Part shown: positions 29,828-40,078 of the stretch, piece after piece
Position numbering within the stretch: the stretch's first letter is position 1
How the letters are laid out: each line of letters starts with the position of its first letter
Origin: Pasteurella multocida subsp. multocida OH4807
GTDB lineage: Bacteria; Pseudomonadota; Gammaproteobacteria; Enterobacterales; Pasteurellaceae
Reading direction: 5' to 3'
Length of the DNA: 64,000 nt
Assembly (NCBI GenBank): GCA_000973525.1
Contig: CP004391.1
Coordinates: 744,001 to 808,000, forward strand
The notes under the pieces: model-generated
Databases searched by the model: none
Seen by the model: the letters and a program-made list of their open reading frames with translations, nothing else
What the model was told of the DNA's origin: nothing
Translations under genes and position numbers: made by a program

Positions 29828-30754
29828 TTATAGTTTAGGTACCACTTTCTCACGTTTTTCTGCCTCTTGGGCTTCTTGTGATGCTCTGGCCGAATGAATA
29901 CTACGCTCAATTAATGCCACTCTTGGATCATCTTGGGGTAATAAACGTAACATCATAGACCAGGTCACTGCCGCCATTTTATAATCTTCAACTTCAAAAT
30001 AGCGGAAAGCTAATAACCCTAATGCTTCTAAATTGCTGTGATCTTGTCTAATCACTTCTTTTAATAACGTATCTCCTTTGGCCTTATCTGTAGCATCTTC
30101 TGAAAACATCAAGATGCGAGCATAAGAAAGTTTATATTCGTGGTTATCAGGTTCCAGCTTATTCGCTCTCGCATAACTATCTAACGCCAGCTGCCCTTTA
30201 TTTGTATTCATTGCGATTTGCCCAAGCAACCACCAACTTTTGGCATCGTCTGGTTGTTTTTGCAAATGTAGGCGAAGCGCAATCGAAAACTGCTGTAACT
30301 CTGCAGCACTCAGGGGATTGTTTTGCTCATCTTTTAACCGATCATAAAAGTGCGGTAACGTTTGATAAGTTTTTTCTAACATGTTTTCCGCTTGCCATGA
30401 GCCTACATTTAAATAGGTCATGGTCGATAAAATACTGAGTGCCAAAAACCCCGATATAAACCAGACTTTACCATTATGTTTAGCTTCTACAATTGCATCT
30501 GCTTGGTTTTCTGGAATATCTTCTAACAACGATTGTTGTAATTCGGTTTTAAGCTGTGCCGCATTCACCAACAAACCTTGAGCTTCATCACGTTCAAGCT
30601 CCGCCAAACGTGCAAAATACAAGGCTTTATTTAGCTCATCACGCTTAACAGATTGCTTTAGCTGTACTGATTTTCTTGTTCTTAACAAAGGATAAAAACA
30701 AATTAACGCGATCACTAACGTTAATAACATCACATTTAACCAAAAACTCATCAT
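29828..30754 (-). CDS. ccmI: CcmI, TPR protein of cytochrome c maturation
   Basis: A 308-residue inner-membrane protein with helices at about 4-22 and 95-113, followed by TPR repeats (WWLLGQIAMNTNKGQLALDSYARANKLEPDN and LLAFRYFEVEDYKMAAVTW regions). It presents apocytochrome to the CcmF-CcmH haem lyase. It overlaps ccmH by 4 bp and is the last gene of the ccm operon. It is paralogous to nrfG at 14870-15709 and has the same two-helix plus TPR plan. Confidence 0.9.
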   Translation of the reverse strand: MMSFWLNVMLLTLVIALICFYPLLRTRKSVQLKQSVKRDELNKALYFARLAELERDEAQGLLVNAAQLKTELQQSLLEDIPENQADAIVEAKHNGKVWFISGFLALSILSTMTYLNVGSWQAENMLEKTYQTLPHFYDRLKDEQNNPLSAAELQQFSIALRLHLQKQPDDAKSWWLLGQIAMNTNKGQLALDSYARANKLEPDNHEYKLSYARILMFSEDATDKAKGDTLLKEVIRQDHSNLEALGLLAFRYFEVEDYKMAAVTWSMMLRLLPQDDPRVALIERSIHSARASQEAQEAEKREKVVPKL

Positions 30755-31212
30755 ACTTTCTCTTTTAACAAATCTTGTAAACGTTGCTTTTCTTTATGAC
30801 TGAGTGCGGCATTCGATGCTCGTATCTCTCGCTCAGCTTTTGGCTTACGACGAAATAACATGATGAATCCTAACACAGCAAAAACTGCGGGGATTACCCA
30901 CAACGCAAGCGTCGCGGCAGTCAGTGGTGGATCATAGGTTACAAAATGTCCATAACGATCAACCATATACTTAACCACTTCTTGCTTCGAATACCCATCT
31001 TGCAGCAATTCCAATACTTTATGGCGCATATCCACCGCAATTGTCGCATTAGAGTCTGCAATATTGTTGTTTTGGCATTGTGGGCAACGTAGCTCTTGTG
31101 TCAATGCGTGGTAGTCTTTTTCTTGTTCCAGCGAACGAAATGTCAGCGCATCAATAGTTGCAAAAGTAGATAAACTAAACAATAAGCATAACAGTGCAAT
31201 CATCTTGCGCAT
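30751..31212 (-). CDS. ccmH: CcmH, thiol oxidoreductase subunit of haem lyase
   Basis: A 153-residue protein with a signal peptide, the redox motif LRCPQCQNNN and a C-terminal transmembrane helix. It reduces the cysteines of the CxxCH site before haem attachment. Start overlaps the ccmG stop by one base; its stop overlaps ccmI by four. This is the short form of CcmH (no fused TPR part), with CcmI supplied separately. Confidence 0.95.
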   Translation of the reverse strand: MRKMIALLCLLFSLSTFATIDALTFRSLEQEKDYHALTQELRCPQCQNNNIADSNATIAVDMRHKVLELLQDGYSKQEVVKYMVDRYGHFVTYDPPLTAATLALWVIPAVFAVLGFIMLFRRKPKAEREIRASNAALSHKEKQRLQDLLKEKV

Positions 31213-31757
31213 TATTTTGCCTCCATCAATTTTTCATAGATGGGTTGAAGTTTCTCACGCCACACGTTGTCATTGACATCACCAGCATGGCGATAATGAA
31301 TAATGCCTCTACCATCAATGATAAAGGTCTCAGGCGCCCCATAAACCCCTAAATCTAAACCAAGTGATCCCGTTTCATCTTTTAACACCACTTGGTATGG
31401 ATTACCCAAATCATTAAGCCATTTCACGGCTTTATCTGTTTTATCTTTGTAATCTAAACCAATAATAGTGATACCATGCTGTGCAAGTTGATTCAAATAG
31501 TGATGTTCGGCATAACACGTTGGACACCATGTTGCCCAAACATTTAACAAAAGTGGCTTACCTTGTTGAAATAGAGCAACTGAATGCTGCTTATCTTGTA
31601 ATAAATCTGACGCCATTTTTATCGGAACAAGTTTACCAATTAAAGCAGACTCCAACGCTTTTGGATCATCACCTTGTGCATTACGTTGCAGCTGAAGAGC
31701 GAAAGCGAAGACTAACGCCACAAATAAGATTAAGGGAAGATAAAGTTTCTTCTTCAT
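31212..31757 (-). CDS. ccmG: CcmG/DsbE periplasmic thioredoxin
   Basis: A 181-residue membrane-anchored thioredoxin-fold protein. Active site WCPTC in NVWATWCPTCYAEHH, with GAPETFIIDGRG downstream. It passes electrons from DsbD to CcmH or apocytochrome. The N terminus MKKKLYLPL is a single membrane anchor. Overlaps ccmF by one base. Paralogue of the dsbE gene in the nrf locus (WCAYC). Confidence 0.95.
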   Translation of the reverse strand: MKKKLYLPLILFVALVFAFALQLQRNAQGDDPKALESALIGKLVPIKMASDLLQDKQHSVALFQQGKPLLLNVWATWCPTCYAEHHYLNQLAQHGITIIGLDYKDKTDKAVKWLNDLGNPYQVVLKDETGSLGLDLGVYGAPETFIIDGRGIIHYRHAGDVNDNVWREKLQPIYEKLMEAK

Positions 31758-33709
31758 TATTGCCCCTTACTGAGTAATCGAGAAAAACGGTAACGGCGAT
31801 CAAACATGCAAAGCCCCCCCCCTAATACCATAAACACCCCACCAAGCCAAATCCAGCGAATGAATGGTTTATAATAGAGACGCAGTGCCCATGATTCATC
31901 CCCTAAACTTTCCCCAAGTGCAACATAAAGATCACGAGTCAATCCCCAATCAATTGCCGCTTCTGTCATGGTCATTTTACTGACCGTATAAAAACGTTTT
32001 TCCGCAAATAATACCGCTTCCACATTACCATCTTTACGAATATCGATTTGTGCTTTACCACCTAAATAATTGGGACCATTAGCATCATGAATACCTTGGA
32101 AAGTAAAATGATAGTCAGCAATTTGAACCGTCTCGCCCACCTTCATACGTACATCACGTTCTACACTATAGTTTTGACTAAAGGCAATCCCCCACACAGA
32201 CATCGCAACTCCCAAATGTGCCAATACCATCCCCCAATGTGAACGAGATAACTTAGTCAAGCCAACAAGGAAAGTATCACGATGTGTAGCGCGCTGTTGT
32301 AATTCATATAAACTGAGTAACACAATAAACACGACCATCATGCAGCCTAACACTGCACTGACCGTGAGTCTATCTTGTAAAAAATACGGTAAAGCAAACC
32401 CTGCTATTAGCATCACGATTAAACTCACCAACACAGGCGTACGGATCGCAGACAACTCATCGCGACGCCATTTTACTAAGGGCCCAACACCGAGTAATAG
32501 CGAGAAAGGAATCATAATAATCAAAAACATTTGATCAAAGAACGGCGCACCAATAGAAATTGTGCCTAAGCCAAGTTGTTTATGCACTAAAGGCAATAAC
32601 GTGCCTAAGAACACCACAGAAAGTGCGGTCATTAATAAAATATTATTGAGTAACAGCATACTTTCACGCGAATAACGCTCAGCATTATCACGTGAACGAA
32701 TCTGGCTGCCTTTGTAAGCATAAAGTGCCAATGAACCGCCAATCACCACGATTAAATATGCGAGAATATACAATCCACGCGTTGGATCGGAAGCAAAAGC
32801 ATGTACCGAAACTAAAATGCCAGAACGAACGAGGAATGTTCCGAGCAAACACAATGAAAACGCCAGAATCGCCAGTAAAACTGTCCAAGCTTTAAAGGAA
32901 CCACGCTTCTCAGTCACGGCGAGTGAATGTAAAAGCGCAGTTCCTGCCAACCAAGGCATAAACGACGCATTTTCAACGGGGTCCCAGAACCACCAGCCAC
33001 CCCAGCCGAGTTCATAATATGCCCACCACGATCCTAACACGATACCTAACGTCAAAAAGACCCACGCCGCCATCGTCCAAGGGCGAGACCATCTTGCCCA
33101 GGCTGTATCCAATTTTCCTGTCATTAACGAAGCAATTGAGAAAGCAAAAGCAACGGAGAAACCAACATACCCCATGTATAATAGCGGTGGGTGGAAAATC
33201 AATCCTACGTCTTGTAATAGAGGGTTTAACTCCTTTCCATCCACAGGAAAGTCAGGGAACGTGCGGTTAAAAGGGTTGGAAGTGAAGAGTACGAAAATCA
33301 AAAAGCCAATACTAATGATCCCCATGATGCCTAATACACGAGCAACCGCCTCTTGTGGCAATTGCTTGCTAAAAAGTGCAACTGCCGCGCTCCACAGTGT
33401 TAGCAACCAAATCCATAATAATAACGATCCTTCGTGAGATCCCCACACAGCAGACAAACGATAATGCAGTGGTAAGGTAGTATTCGAGTTGTTAACGACA
33501 TACTGGACAGAAAAGTCATTCACTGCAAATAAATAACATAAGGCAAGAAAGGCAAGGGTTAAACTGATAAAGAGACCATAAGTCATTGGGCGAGCCAATG
33601 ACATCAGTGGTACATTGCCTTTTTCTGCTCCCCATAAAGGGAAAATTGCCACCAGCACCGCGATGGCAAGGCTTAACGCTAATGCATAATTTCCAAATTC
33701 AGCGATCAT
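31757..33709 (-). CDS. ccmF: CcmF, cytochrome c haem lyase
   Basis: A 650-residue polytopic membrane protein, the core haem lyase of System I. The tryptophan-rich motif [19 protein letters not shown] is intact and similar to that of the NrfE paralogue (16771-18678). Family-typical length. It overlaps ccmE by 4 bp upstream and ccmG by 1 bp downstream, showing tight coupling. It attaches haem received from CcmE to CxxCH sites, for instance in NrfB. Confidence 0.96.
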   Translation of the reverse strand: MIAEFGNYALALSLAIAVLVAIFPLWGAEKGNVPLMSLARPMTYGLFISLTLAFLALCYLFAVNDFSVQYVVNNSNTTLPLHYRLSAVWGSHEGSLLLWIWLLTLWSAAVALFSKQLPQEAVARVLGIMGIISIGFLIFVLFTSNPFNRTFPDFPVDGKELNPLLQDVGLIFHPPLLYMGYVGFSVAFAFSIASLMTGKLDTAWARWSRPWTMAAWVFLTLGIVLGSWWAYYELGWGGWWFWDPVENASFMPWLAGTALLHSLAVTEKRGSFKAWTVLLAILAFSLCLLGTFLVRSGILVSVHAFASDPTRGLYILAYLIVVIGGSLALYAYKGSQIRSRDNAERYSRESMLLLNNILLMTALSVVFLGTLLPLVHKQLGLGTISIGAPFFDQMFLIIMIPFSLLLGVGPLVKWRRDELSAIRTPVLVSLIVMLIAGFALPYFLQDRLTVSAVLGCMMVVFIVLLSLYELQQRATHRDTFLVGLTKLSRSHWGMVLAHLGVAMSVWGIAFSQNYSVERDVRMKVGETVQIADYHFTFQGIHDANGPNYLGGKAQIDIRKDGNVEAVLFAEKRFYTVSKMTMTEAAIDWGLTRDLYVALGESLGDESWALRLYYKPFIRWIWLGGVFMVLGGGLCMFDRRYRFSRLLSKGQ

Positions 33710-34242
33710 TTTTGCCCTTCTTGTGTGTTATTTTGATACGCTTTTTCTTGACGATCTCGTTCACTTTCACCTTTCAAGTCAGAAACGCCCATTGGGCTAT
33801 GCACTTTTTTCATTTGTGCATCCAATTCTGGTGGGACATAGTTTTCATCATGCTTTGCCAAGACTTCAGTCGCTTCAAGAATAGTCGGTGCTTTTAACAC
33901 TCCCTGTGCCACAATACCTTGTCCTTCGCGGAATAAATCAGGCAAGATCCCTTCGTATTCCACGGTAATAGATGGGCCAATATCATTTAAGTCAAACTTG
34001 ACTTTTAAGCTGTTGGGATCACGTTCAACCGACCCTGCAACCACCATGCCTCCGACACGAAGACGTTGTCCCACTTGCGGTTTTTTATTTGCATCCTCTT
34101 CTTTGCCGTACACAATCTCCGTTGGGGTATAAAATAAATCGATATTTTGGCGCAAGGCATAGAGTATTAACGCTGAAGCAATCGACACACCAAATAAAAT
34201 AAACAGCACCATGGTCATTCTTGATTTGCGTCTTGGCGTCAT
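33706..34242 (-). CDS. ccmE: CcmE, periplasmic haem chaperone
   Basis: A 178-residue protein with one N-terminal transmembrane helix (about 10-28) and an OB-fold periplasmic domain. The haem-binding histidine and nearby tyrosine are in [14 protein letters not shown]. It carries haem from CcmC to CcmF. The C-terminal tail is long and charged. It overlaps ccmD by 4 bp and ccmF by 4 bp. Confidence 0.96.
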   Translation of the reverse strand: MTPRRKSRMTMVLFILFGVSIASALILYALRQNIDLFYTPTEIVYGKEEDANKKPQVGQRLRVGGMVVAGSVERDPNSLKVKFDLNDIGPSITVEYEGILPDLFREGQGIVAQGVLKAPTILEATEVLAKHDENYVPPELDAQMKKVHSPMGVSDLKGESERDRQEKAYQNNTQEGQK

Positions 34243-34442
34243 AGTACACCTCTCGATTCATTTTTTTGCAAACGTGCTTGGCGTTGTTGTTCACGGAGCA
34301 CCTCTTTCAACACTTTTTTTCGTTCTTGTACACTTTGGATGATTAATACCACCACCGCAACGAAACTGATTGCATAGGCTAACCAGACATAAAAGCCATA
34401 GCCGCCCATATTAAAAAAATCTTGCCAAGTTTCAAAAAACAT
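34239..34442 (-). CDS. ccmD: CcmD, small membrane subunit of haem export complex
   Basis: A 67-residue protein with one transmembrane helix (about 17-37) and a basic cytoplasmic tail, standard for CcmD. The [12 protein letters not shown] segment is conserved. It helps release haem-loaded CcmE from CcmABC. Positioned between ccmC and ccmE as in other System I operons. Confidence 0.93.
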   Translation of the reverse strand: MFFETWQDFFNMGGYGFYVWLAYAISFVAVVVLIIQSVQERKKVLKEVLREQQRQARLQKNESRGVL

Positions 34443-34455
34443 ATCGCTCTCCCCG

Positions 34456-35199
34456 TCACGATTTGATGTGATTTGCTAATTCTTGTACCCATGGACGTTT
34501 ACTGTCTTCTTTTACTAAAGCGGTACGATAACGAATCAAGGTTAACCAAATATAAAGCATCATAAAGCCAAAAATACATAAGATAAGTGGAATCAACATC
34601 GGCGTAGCAATAGACGGTTTTTCAAATTTTGTTAGACTCGCCCCTTGATGTAAGGTATTCCACCATTCCACTGAAAAATGAATAATGGGTAAATTAATCA
34701 CCCCCACTAAACATAAAATACCCGCTGCTTTTGCACCAACAGTGCGATCTTGAAAAGCAGAATACAGTGCCATCACCCCTAAATATAAGAAAAAGAGAAT
34801 TAGCTCAGAAGTGAGGCGGGCATCCCATACCCACCAAGTTCCCCACATTGGTTTTCCCCAAATGGCACCTGTTACAAGGGCTAAGAAGGTAAACAATGCC
34901 CCAATAGGTGCCATCGCAATCATTGCTAAATGCGCTTGTTTCAGTTGCCAAACTAATGCGACAAACGCGGCTATCGCCATGGAACCATATACCCCCATTG
35001 ACCAAATTGCCGTTGGTACATGAACATACATAATACGAAAACTGTTACCTTGTTGATAATCCGCAGGAGCAAAGGCTAACCCCCAGATCACGCCTATACA
35101 CAATAAAAGTACACTAAGTATTGCTGTTATAGGTAAAAACTTACCACAGAGATGATACTGGGTTTCTGACTTTGCATAAGGGTGTAACCACTTCCACAT
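34456..35199 (-). CDS. ccmC: CcmC, haem handling membrane protein
   Basis: A 247-residue protein with six transmembrane helices. The tryptophan-rich motif is WGTWWVWDARLTSE and the flanking periplasmic histidines (YVHVPTA, IHFSVEWW) are present. It loads haem onto CcmE. It starts 12 bp after ccmB. Confidence 0.96.
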   Translation of the reverse strand: MWKWLHPYAKSETQYHLCGKFLPITAILSVLLLCIGVIWGLAFAPADYQQGNSFRIMYVHVPTAIWSMGVYGSMAIAAFVALVWQLKQAHLAMIAMAPIGALFTFLALVTGAIWGKPMWGTWWVWDARLTSELILFFLYLGVMALYSAFQDRTVGAKAAGILCLVGVINLPIIHFSVEWWNTLHQGASLTKFEKPSIATPMLIPLILCIFGFMMLYIWLTLIRYRTALVKEDSKRPWVQELANHIKS

Positions 35200-35211
35200 A
35201 GAACAATCCTT

Positions 35212-35877
35212 TTATTGATCTAAACTAATTCGTAAGGCCGCTGCGATAGCAAAAGGTGATAACGTTACTGCTCCAGCTAAAATTGCACCTAAAATCGCTA
35301 ACTGACCATGGTATGTCATGTTTAAACTTGCTGCTTCCAGTACTGAAGCGGAAAAAATTAAAACGGGAATAAATAACGGTACCACTAATAAACTGAGCAA
35401 TACTCCCCCTTTTCGTAGCCCGACAGTTAATGCTACGCCAATTGCACCAATACAACTCAATACTGGCGTACCAATCAACAAAGTCAAAACTAATGCCCAC
35501 CAAATCGATGTATCGAGAGAGAGTAATAATGCTGCAATGGGTGAAAGTAAAATCAACGGTAGACCCGTTAATAACCAATGAGCAATCACTTTTGCTAAAG
35601 CAGTCAATGCTAAAGGCTGCCCCGTTAACATTAATTGCTCTAATGAGCCATCAATGAAGTCATCACGAAATAAACGCTCAAAAGACAATAATGCTGACAA
35701 TAACGCAGCGACCCAAGCGATACCTGGTGCGATACGAGACAGTAACGATGGATCAGGACCAATCACTAGCGGAAACAACGTAATCACGATCAAAAAGAAC
35801 CACAGTGGATTCAGTATTTCCGCTTGTTTACGCATCGCAATTCGTAGTTCACGCTTAATGATTTGTGTAAATACCAT
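35212..35877 (-). CDS. ccmB: CcmB, ABC permease subunit for haem-chaperone release
   Basis: A 221-residue membrane protein with six hydrophobic helices; E. coli CcmB is 220. The FERLFRDDFIDGSLEQLMLTG cytoplasmic segment that meets CcmA is intact. With CcmA it uses ATP to free haem-CcmE from CcmC. It lies 69 bp after ccmA; an uptake signal at 35973-35981 is at the end of ccmA. Confidence 0.94.
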   Translation of the reverse strand: MVFTQIIKRELRIAMRKQAEILNPLWFFLIVITLFPLVIGPDPSLLSRIAPGIAWVAALLSALLSFERLFRDDFIDGSLEQLMLTGQPLALTALAKVIAHWLLTGLPLILLSPIAALLLSLDTSIWWALVLTLLIGTPVLSCIGAIGVALTVGLRKGGVLLSLLVVPLFIPVLIFSASVLEAASLNMTYHGQLAILGAILAGAVTLSPFAIAAALRISLDQ

Positions 35878-35946
35878 CTTATTTCTGTTTTAATCCATTC
35901 TTTAATGATAAAGGTGCCTACCTGTCCAGCGATGGGATACCCCAAA

Positions 35947-36588
35947 CTAGGCACGAAATTTATAATTTTCTAACCGCACTTTTTGCAAAAGGGGGCTTTG
36001 CACATCTTGATGACTGGTAAAAATCACAATACCGCCTTGTTGAACATGTTGTTCAAATAACGCTGTTAAAACTTGTACGCCTTTTTTATCAATTGCAGTG
36101 AACGGCTCATCGAGCACCCATAAGGGTGCCTTCGATAACCACAAACGTGCTAATGCAATTCGGCGTTGCTGTCCAGCGGATAACTGTGCGGCTGGGATAT
36201 CCTCACGTCCAAGCAAGCCGACGGTTTCTAATACTAGCCAAAGCACCTCATCCCCTTGTTCACTGGCGCTAATCTGCTGGTAAAATTTTAAATTTTCCCA
36301 AGCGGTCAACTCGGGTTTCACTCCAGAATGATGACCAAGGTAGAGTAAGTCATACTGATAGTCTTCACGTTGATGCTGAATAGGTTGGTTATTCCACCAT
36401 ACTTTGCCTTCAAGCTGCTGTGCTAACCCCACGATAATTCGTAATAAGCTGGTTTTACCAATACCGTTATGCCCTTCAATTTGTACAAAATCACCACTGT
36501 TTATCACTAAATTTAAGGCGGTAAAGAGGATATTATCGCCACGTTGACAGGCTAAATTTTCTATTTTTAATTGGGAAGACTTTTGCAT
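35947..36588 (-). CDS. ccmA: CcmA, ABC ATPase of cytochrome c maturation
   Basis: A 213-residue ATP-binding subunit. Walker A is [11 protein letters not shown], signature LSAGQQRR and Walker B LWVLDEPF. It is the first gene of the ccmA-I operon, which reads without a terminator to 29828. The promoter should lie in 36589-36735, where a composite hairpin occurs, but no clear promoter could be fixed. Confidence 0.95.
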   Translation of the reverse strand: MQKSSQLKIENLACQRGDNILFTALNLVINSGDFVQIEGHNGIGKTSLLRIIVGLAQQLEGKVWWNNQPIQHQREDYQYDLLYLGHHSGVKPELTAWENLKFYQQISASEQGDEVLWLVLETVGLLGREDIPAAQLSAGQQRRIALARLWLSKAPLWVLDEPFTAIDKKGVQVLTALFEQHVQQGGIVIFTSHQDVQSPLLQKVRLENYKFRA

Positions 36589-36664
36589 AATAAATCAATT
36601 CCAGCAATGTAATGGCTCGCATTCTACCATAAGGAATACACTTGGCGTAGTAATTGGCAATGGA

Positions 36665-36699
36665 AAACCCTACCTCTTTAGAGGTGGATTATAGGGTTT
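36665..36699. repeat. Composite palindrome upstream of ccmA
   Basis: An inner palindrome acctct-tt-agaggt (36672-36685) sits inside an outer inverted repeat aaaccct (36665-36671) and agggttt (36693-36699). It lies 77 bp before the ccmA start. It could be an operator or an mRNA leader fold; neither T-run nor family match decides it. Confidence 0.55.
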
Positions 36700-36729
36700 A
36701 TTGATTTAGAACAAATCTTATGATTTTTA

Positions 36730-36764
36730 ACAAAAAAGTTACCTATTTATTTAATAGGTAACTT
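36730..36764 (-). terminator. Rho-independent terminator of the tre operon
   Basis: Perfect 12-bp stem aagttacctatt (36736-36747) and aataggtaactt (36753-36764). On the minus strand it is followed by a T-run. Confidence 0.8.
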
Positions 36765-36816
36765 AGATGAAAAATGAGGAATATCTAGGACTTAACCCTA
36801 TTTTTGCTAGGGAATT

Positions 36817-38466
36817 TTATCCTTTTAAGTAGAGATAAAACGCTTGATAAGGTAATAATGTGATCGTCGCTTGCTCTGATTGATATACGGTATTATGGCT
36901 ATTCATTAAACACTCCACAGCCGCACTTTGCCATTCATTCGGCAGAGTAAAATTCGCTGATTTATTGGCTAAATTCGCCAAGACGAGTAGTTTTTCATTT
37001 TCCGTTTCACGTTGATAACACCATAATGAAGGATGCTCTGGCGCAAGATCTTGATAGTTACCTTCGGTGAAAACAGGAACTTTTTTACGTAATGCGATCA
37101 ACGCTTTATAAGTATAAAAAACAGAGTTTTTATCTGCCACCGCTACTTTAGCATTGATTTGTCGATAATTTTTCGCCACTTCAATCCAAGGTTTCCCTGA
37201 CGTAAAGCCTGCTTGTTCACTATCATCCCATTGCATTGGTGTTCGGCTGTTATCTCGCGATTTTTGCGCAAGAATTTGCAGAATGAAAGGCTCATCAAGC
37301 CCTTTTTCTTTTAATTCCTCATAAGCATTTAGGCTTTCCACATCACGATATTGCGTAATTGAGGTGAAATTTGGGTTGCTCATTCCAAATTCTTCCCCTT
37401 GATAAATATAAGGCGTGCCTTGCAAGCCGTGTAAAACCATTGCTAGCATTTTTGCAGACTCGTTATGCCATTCGTTTTCATCGCCAAAACGAGACACAAT
37501 GCGAGGCTGATCGTGGTTACACCAAAACAGTGCATTCCAGGCTTTATTATGCATACCCTGCTGCCAGTAGTTAAAAATGGATTTCAGCTGAACATAATCA
37601 GGTTGTGCATAAGTCCATTTTTCCCCATTTGGATAATCCACTTTTAAATGGTGAAAATTAAAGGTCATCGACAATTCAGTGCCTGCTAAATTAGCGTATT
37701 GCTGGCAATTTTCGAGCGTGGTTGATGACATTTCACCAACGGTCATCAAGCCATAAGGCGTTAAAGCTCGTTGATTTAATAACTGCAAATATTGGTGAAT
37801 TTTCGGACCATCGGTATAAAAGCGACGTCCATCGCCTTGATAATCATCTTCAAAATGCTCTGGTTTAGAAATCAAATTGACGACATCTAGCCGTAAGCCA
37901 TCAATGCCCTTTTCTGCCCAAAACTTGCAAATATCAAATAATTCTTCACGTAATTTTGGATTTTCCCAATTCAAATCAGCCTGCTCTGGCGCAAATAAGT
38001 GCAAATAATATTTTTGTGCTTTGTCAGACCATTTCCACGCTGAGCCACCAAATTTTGACTTCCAATTGGTTGGCTTCTCACGCCAAATATAATAGTCGTG
38101 ATATTCACTGTTTGGATCCTCACCCTCAACAAACCACTGATGAAATGTTGAGCTGTGGTTAAACACCATATCCATCACGATTTTAATGTCACGTTGATGC
38201 GCTTCCTTAATCAACTGTTCAAAATCCGCCATCGTGCCGTAGCTAGGATCAATCTCGCGATAATTCGCAATGTCATAACCGTTATCAATTTGCGGTGAAA
38301 CATACATTGGGGTGATCCAAAGCCCATCCACACCTAATTCTTTTAAATAGTTTAAACGTTTGATGATCCCTTGAATGTCACCCGTGCCACTTCCTGTCGT
38401 ATCTTGGAAAGATTTTGGGTAAATTTGGTAAATCACCCCGTTTTGCCACCAATTTTTGTTGCTCAT
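36817..38466 (-). CDS. treC: Trehalose-6-phosphate hydrolase (alpha,alpha-phosphotrehalase)
   Basis: A 549-residue GH13 enzyme that splits trehalose 6-phosphate to glucose and glucose 6-phosphate in the cytoplasm. GH13 blocks are clear: DMVFNHSS, GLRLDVVNLI (nucleophile Asp), VGEMSS (acid/base Glu) and WCNHDQPRIVSRFG (third Asp). Length fits TreC (551 in E. coli). Oligo-1,6-glucosidases look alike, but the adjacent treB and treR make the trehalose assignment firm. A hairpin separates it from treB. Confidence 0.93.
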   Translation of the reverse strand: MSNKNWWQNGVIYQIYPKSFQDTTGSGTGDIQGIIKRLNYLKELGVDGLWITPMYVSPQIDNGYDIANYREIDPSYGTMADFEQLIKEAHQRDIKIVMDMVFNHSSTFHQWFVEGEDPNSEYHDYYIWREKPTNWKSKFGGSAWKWSDKAQKYYLHLFAPEQADLNWENPKLREELFDICKFWAEKGIDGLRLDVVNLISKPEHFEDDYQGDGRRFYTDGPKIHQYLQLLNQRALTPYGLMTVGEMSSTTLENCQQYANLAGTELSMTFNFHHLKVDYPNGEKWTYAQPDYVQLKSIFNYWQQGMHNKAWNALFWCNHDQPRIVSRFGDENEWHNESAKMLAMVLHGLQGTPYIYQGEEFGMSNPNFTSITQYRDVESLNAYEELKEKGLDEPFILQILAQKSRDNSRTPMQWDDSEQAGFTSGKPWIEVAKNYRQINAKVAVADKNSVFYTYKALIALRKKVPVFTEGNYQDLAPEHPSLWCYQRETENEKLLVLANLANKSANFTLPNEWQSAAVECLMNSHNTVYQSEQATITLLPYQAFYLYLKG

Positions 38467-38540
38467 ATTGTTCCCCTATAAACTGGTATTGTGCTCAATT
38501 CGTATGCCTATGCAAAAAATCATTAAAAACAGACCGCACT

Positions 38541-38568
38541 TTTCTCCCTACCAAAAGACAGGGAGAAA
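38541..38568 (-). other. Stem-loop between treB and treC
   Basis: tttctccct (38541-38549) pairs with agggagaaa (38560-38568), loop of 10. On the minus strand it is followed by an uptake signal (38533-38541) and only then by five T, so it is a weak terminator or a processing site that could lower treC relative to treB. Confidence 0.5.
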
Positions 38569-38581
38569 CTGAAGGTGTACA

Positions 38582-40000
38582 TTAATTTAACGTACCTGCT
38601 TTTTCCTTGCGTTTGTATACGATAGTCGTCAAGATGAAGGGCACAATAATTGCTATTACCATCGCTAAGGCATAAATCATCCAATATTGGGGTTGGATAG
38701 ATAGAATACCCGGTAATCCCCCAACCCCGATACTGCTTGCCAATACACCGACTAAACCACAGATTAAGCCTGCCGCTGCGGAACCAATCATTGCGCATAG
38801 CATTGGGAAACGGTATTTCAAGTTAATCCCGTACATCGCAGGCTCGGTCACGCCTAAATAAGCAGAGATTGCAGCTGGCACTGACACTTCACGAGATTCT
38901 GCCGTTTTGTTGACATAAATAATCGCTAATACTGCGGAAGCCTGCGCAATATTAGAAAGTGCGATTAATGGCCATACTGGCGTACCGCCGATACTACCAA
39001 TCATTTGGAAGTCGATAGCTAAAGTAGTTTGATGTACCCCTGTTACCACTAATGGCGCATATAAGAAGCCAAATAATGCCGCCCCAATTGGCGCAAAATC
39101 ACCTGTCATTGCGTTTTTCACGACAAAGGCAACACCATTACCAATTTCACGACCGATAGGACCGATAATAGAATGAGCAAGGAACACCGCTAAAATAATC
39201 GATACCACTGGCACAATCACTAAATTCAAATAGTTAGGAACAATTTTTGTGAGGTATCGTTCAATAAAGGATAACGCCAAACCGGCCATAATCGCTGGAA
39301 TCACTTGCGCTTGATAGCCTACTTTCTCAATTGCCATAAAGCCAAAGTCCCAGGCTTCAGGTAATTGTGAACCTAACGCATAAGAGTTCATTAATTGTGG
39401 AGAAACTAACGTTACCCCTAACACGATACCAAGGATAGGCGAGGTGCCCATTTTACGTGCAATTGACCAACAGATACCGACAGGTAAGAAGTGGAAAATC
39501 GCCTCGCCGATGAGCCATAAGAAGCTATGCATACTCGCCCAAAATGCGCTGATGTCGACCAATGTTTTTGTGCCGTCTTCAAACATTTTGATGTCGCCAA
39601 TCACGTTACGGAAACCTAAAATCAAACCTCCGCTGATTAAGGCTGGCAATAATGGAATAAAAATATCCGCAAGGTGAGAAATACTGCGCTCATACCATTT
39701 TTGGTTTTGACGTGCAGCTGCTTTAATTTGCTCTTTATCTGCGTTAGCCAAACCTGTTTTTTCTAGCAAAATCTTGTAATAGTCGCCGACTTCCTGACCA
39801 ATCACCACTTGATATTGACCACCAGTTGCGAAACTAGCCTTCACCATGGGTAAACTTTTCAGTTTTTCATCATCGGCTTTTTTCTCATCATTTAAGATGA
39901 AACGTAAACGAGTAATACAGTGGGTCACTGCTGCGATGTTTTCGCGTCCACCAACATATTCAATAATTTTATCTACTGCATTTGGATCGATTTTTGCCAT
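38582..40000 (-). CDS. treB: PTS trehalose-specific EIIBC component
   Basis: A 472-residue membrane protein that imports and phosphorylates trehalose. The EIIB domain (about 1-90) has the phosphorylated cysteine at residue 28 in AAVTHCITRLRF. The EIIC domain (about 110-470) has ten or so helices, with GVTEPAMYG as the substrate-site motif. There is no EIIA domain, so a glucose-type EIIA must be shared. A TreR operator lies 79 bp upstream. Confidence 0.94.
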   Translation of the reverse strand: MAKIDPNAVDKIIEYVGGRENIAAVTHCITRLRFILNDEKKADDEKLKSLPMVKASFATGGQYQVVIGQEVGDYYKILLEKTGLANADKEQIKAAARQNQKWYERSISHLADIFIPLLPALISGGLILGFRNVIGDIKMFEDGTKTLVDISAFWASMHSFLWLIGEAIFHFLPVGICWSIARKMGTSPILGIVLGVTLVSPQLMNSYALGSQLPEAWDFGFMAIEKVGYQAQVIPAIMAGLALSFIERYLTKIVPNYLNLVIVPVVSIILAVFLAHSIIGPIGREIGNGVAFVVKNAMTGDFAPIGAALFGFLYAPLVVTGVHQTTLAIDFQMIGSIGGTPVWPLIALSNIAQASAVLAIIYVNKTAESREVSVPAAISAYLGVTEPAMYGINLKYRFPMLCAMIGSAAAGLICGLVGVLASSIGVGGLPGILSIQPQYWMIYALAMVIAIIVPFILTTIVYKRKEKAGTLN

Positions 40001-40078
40001 AAGTAGCCTCTTTTATTTGATAATCGACAGGGGGAAAGAAATTATGGCTTATTATAGATGTGTTGGTTATTTAATCAA

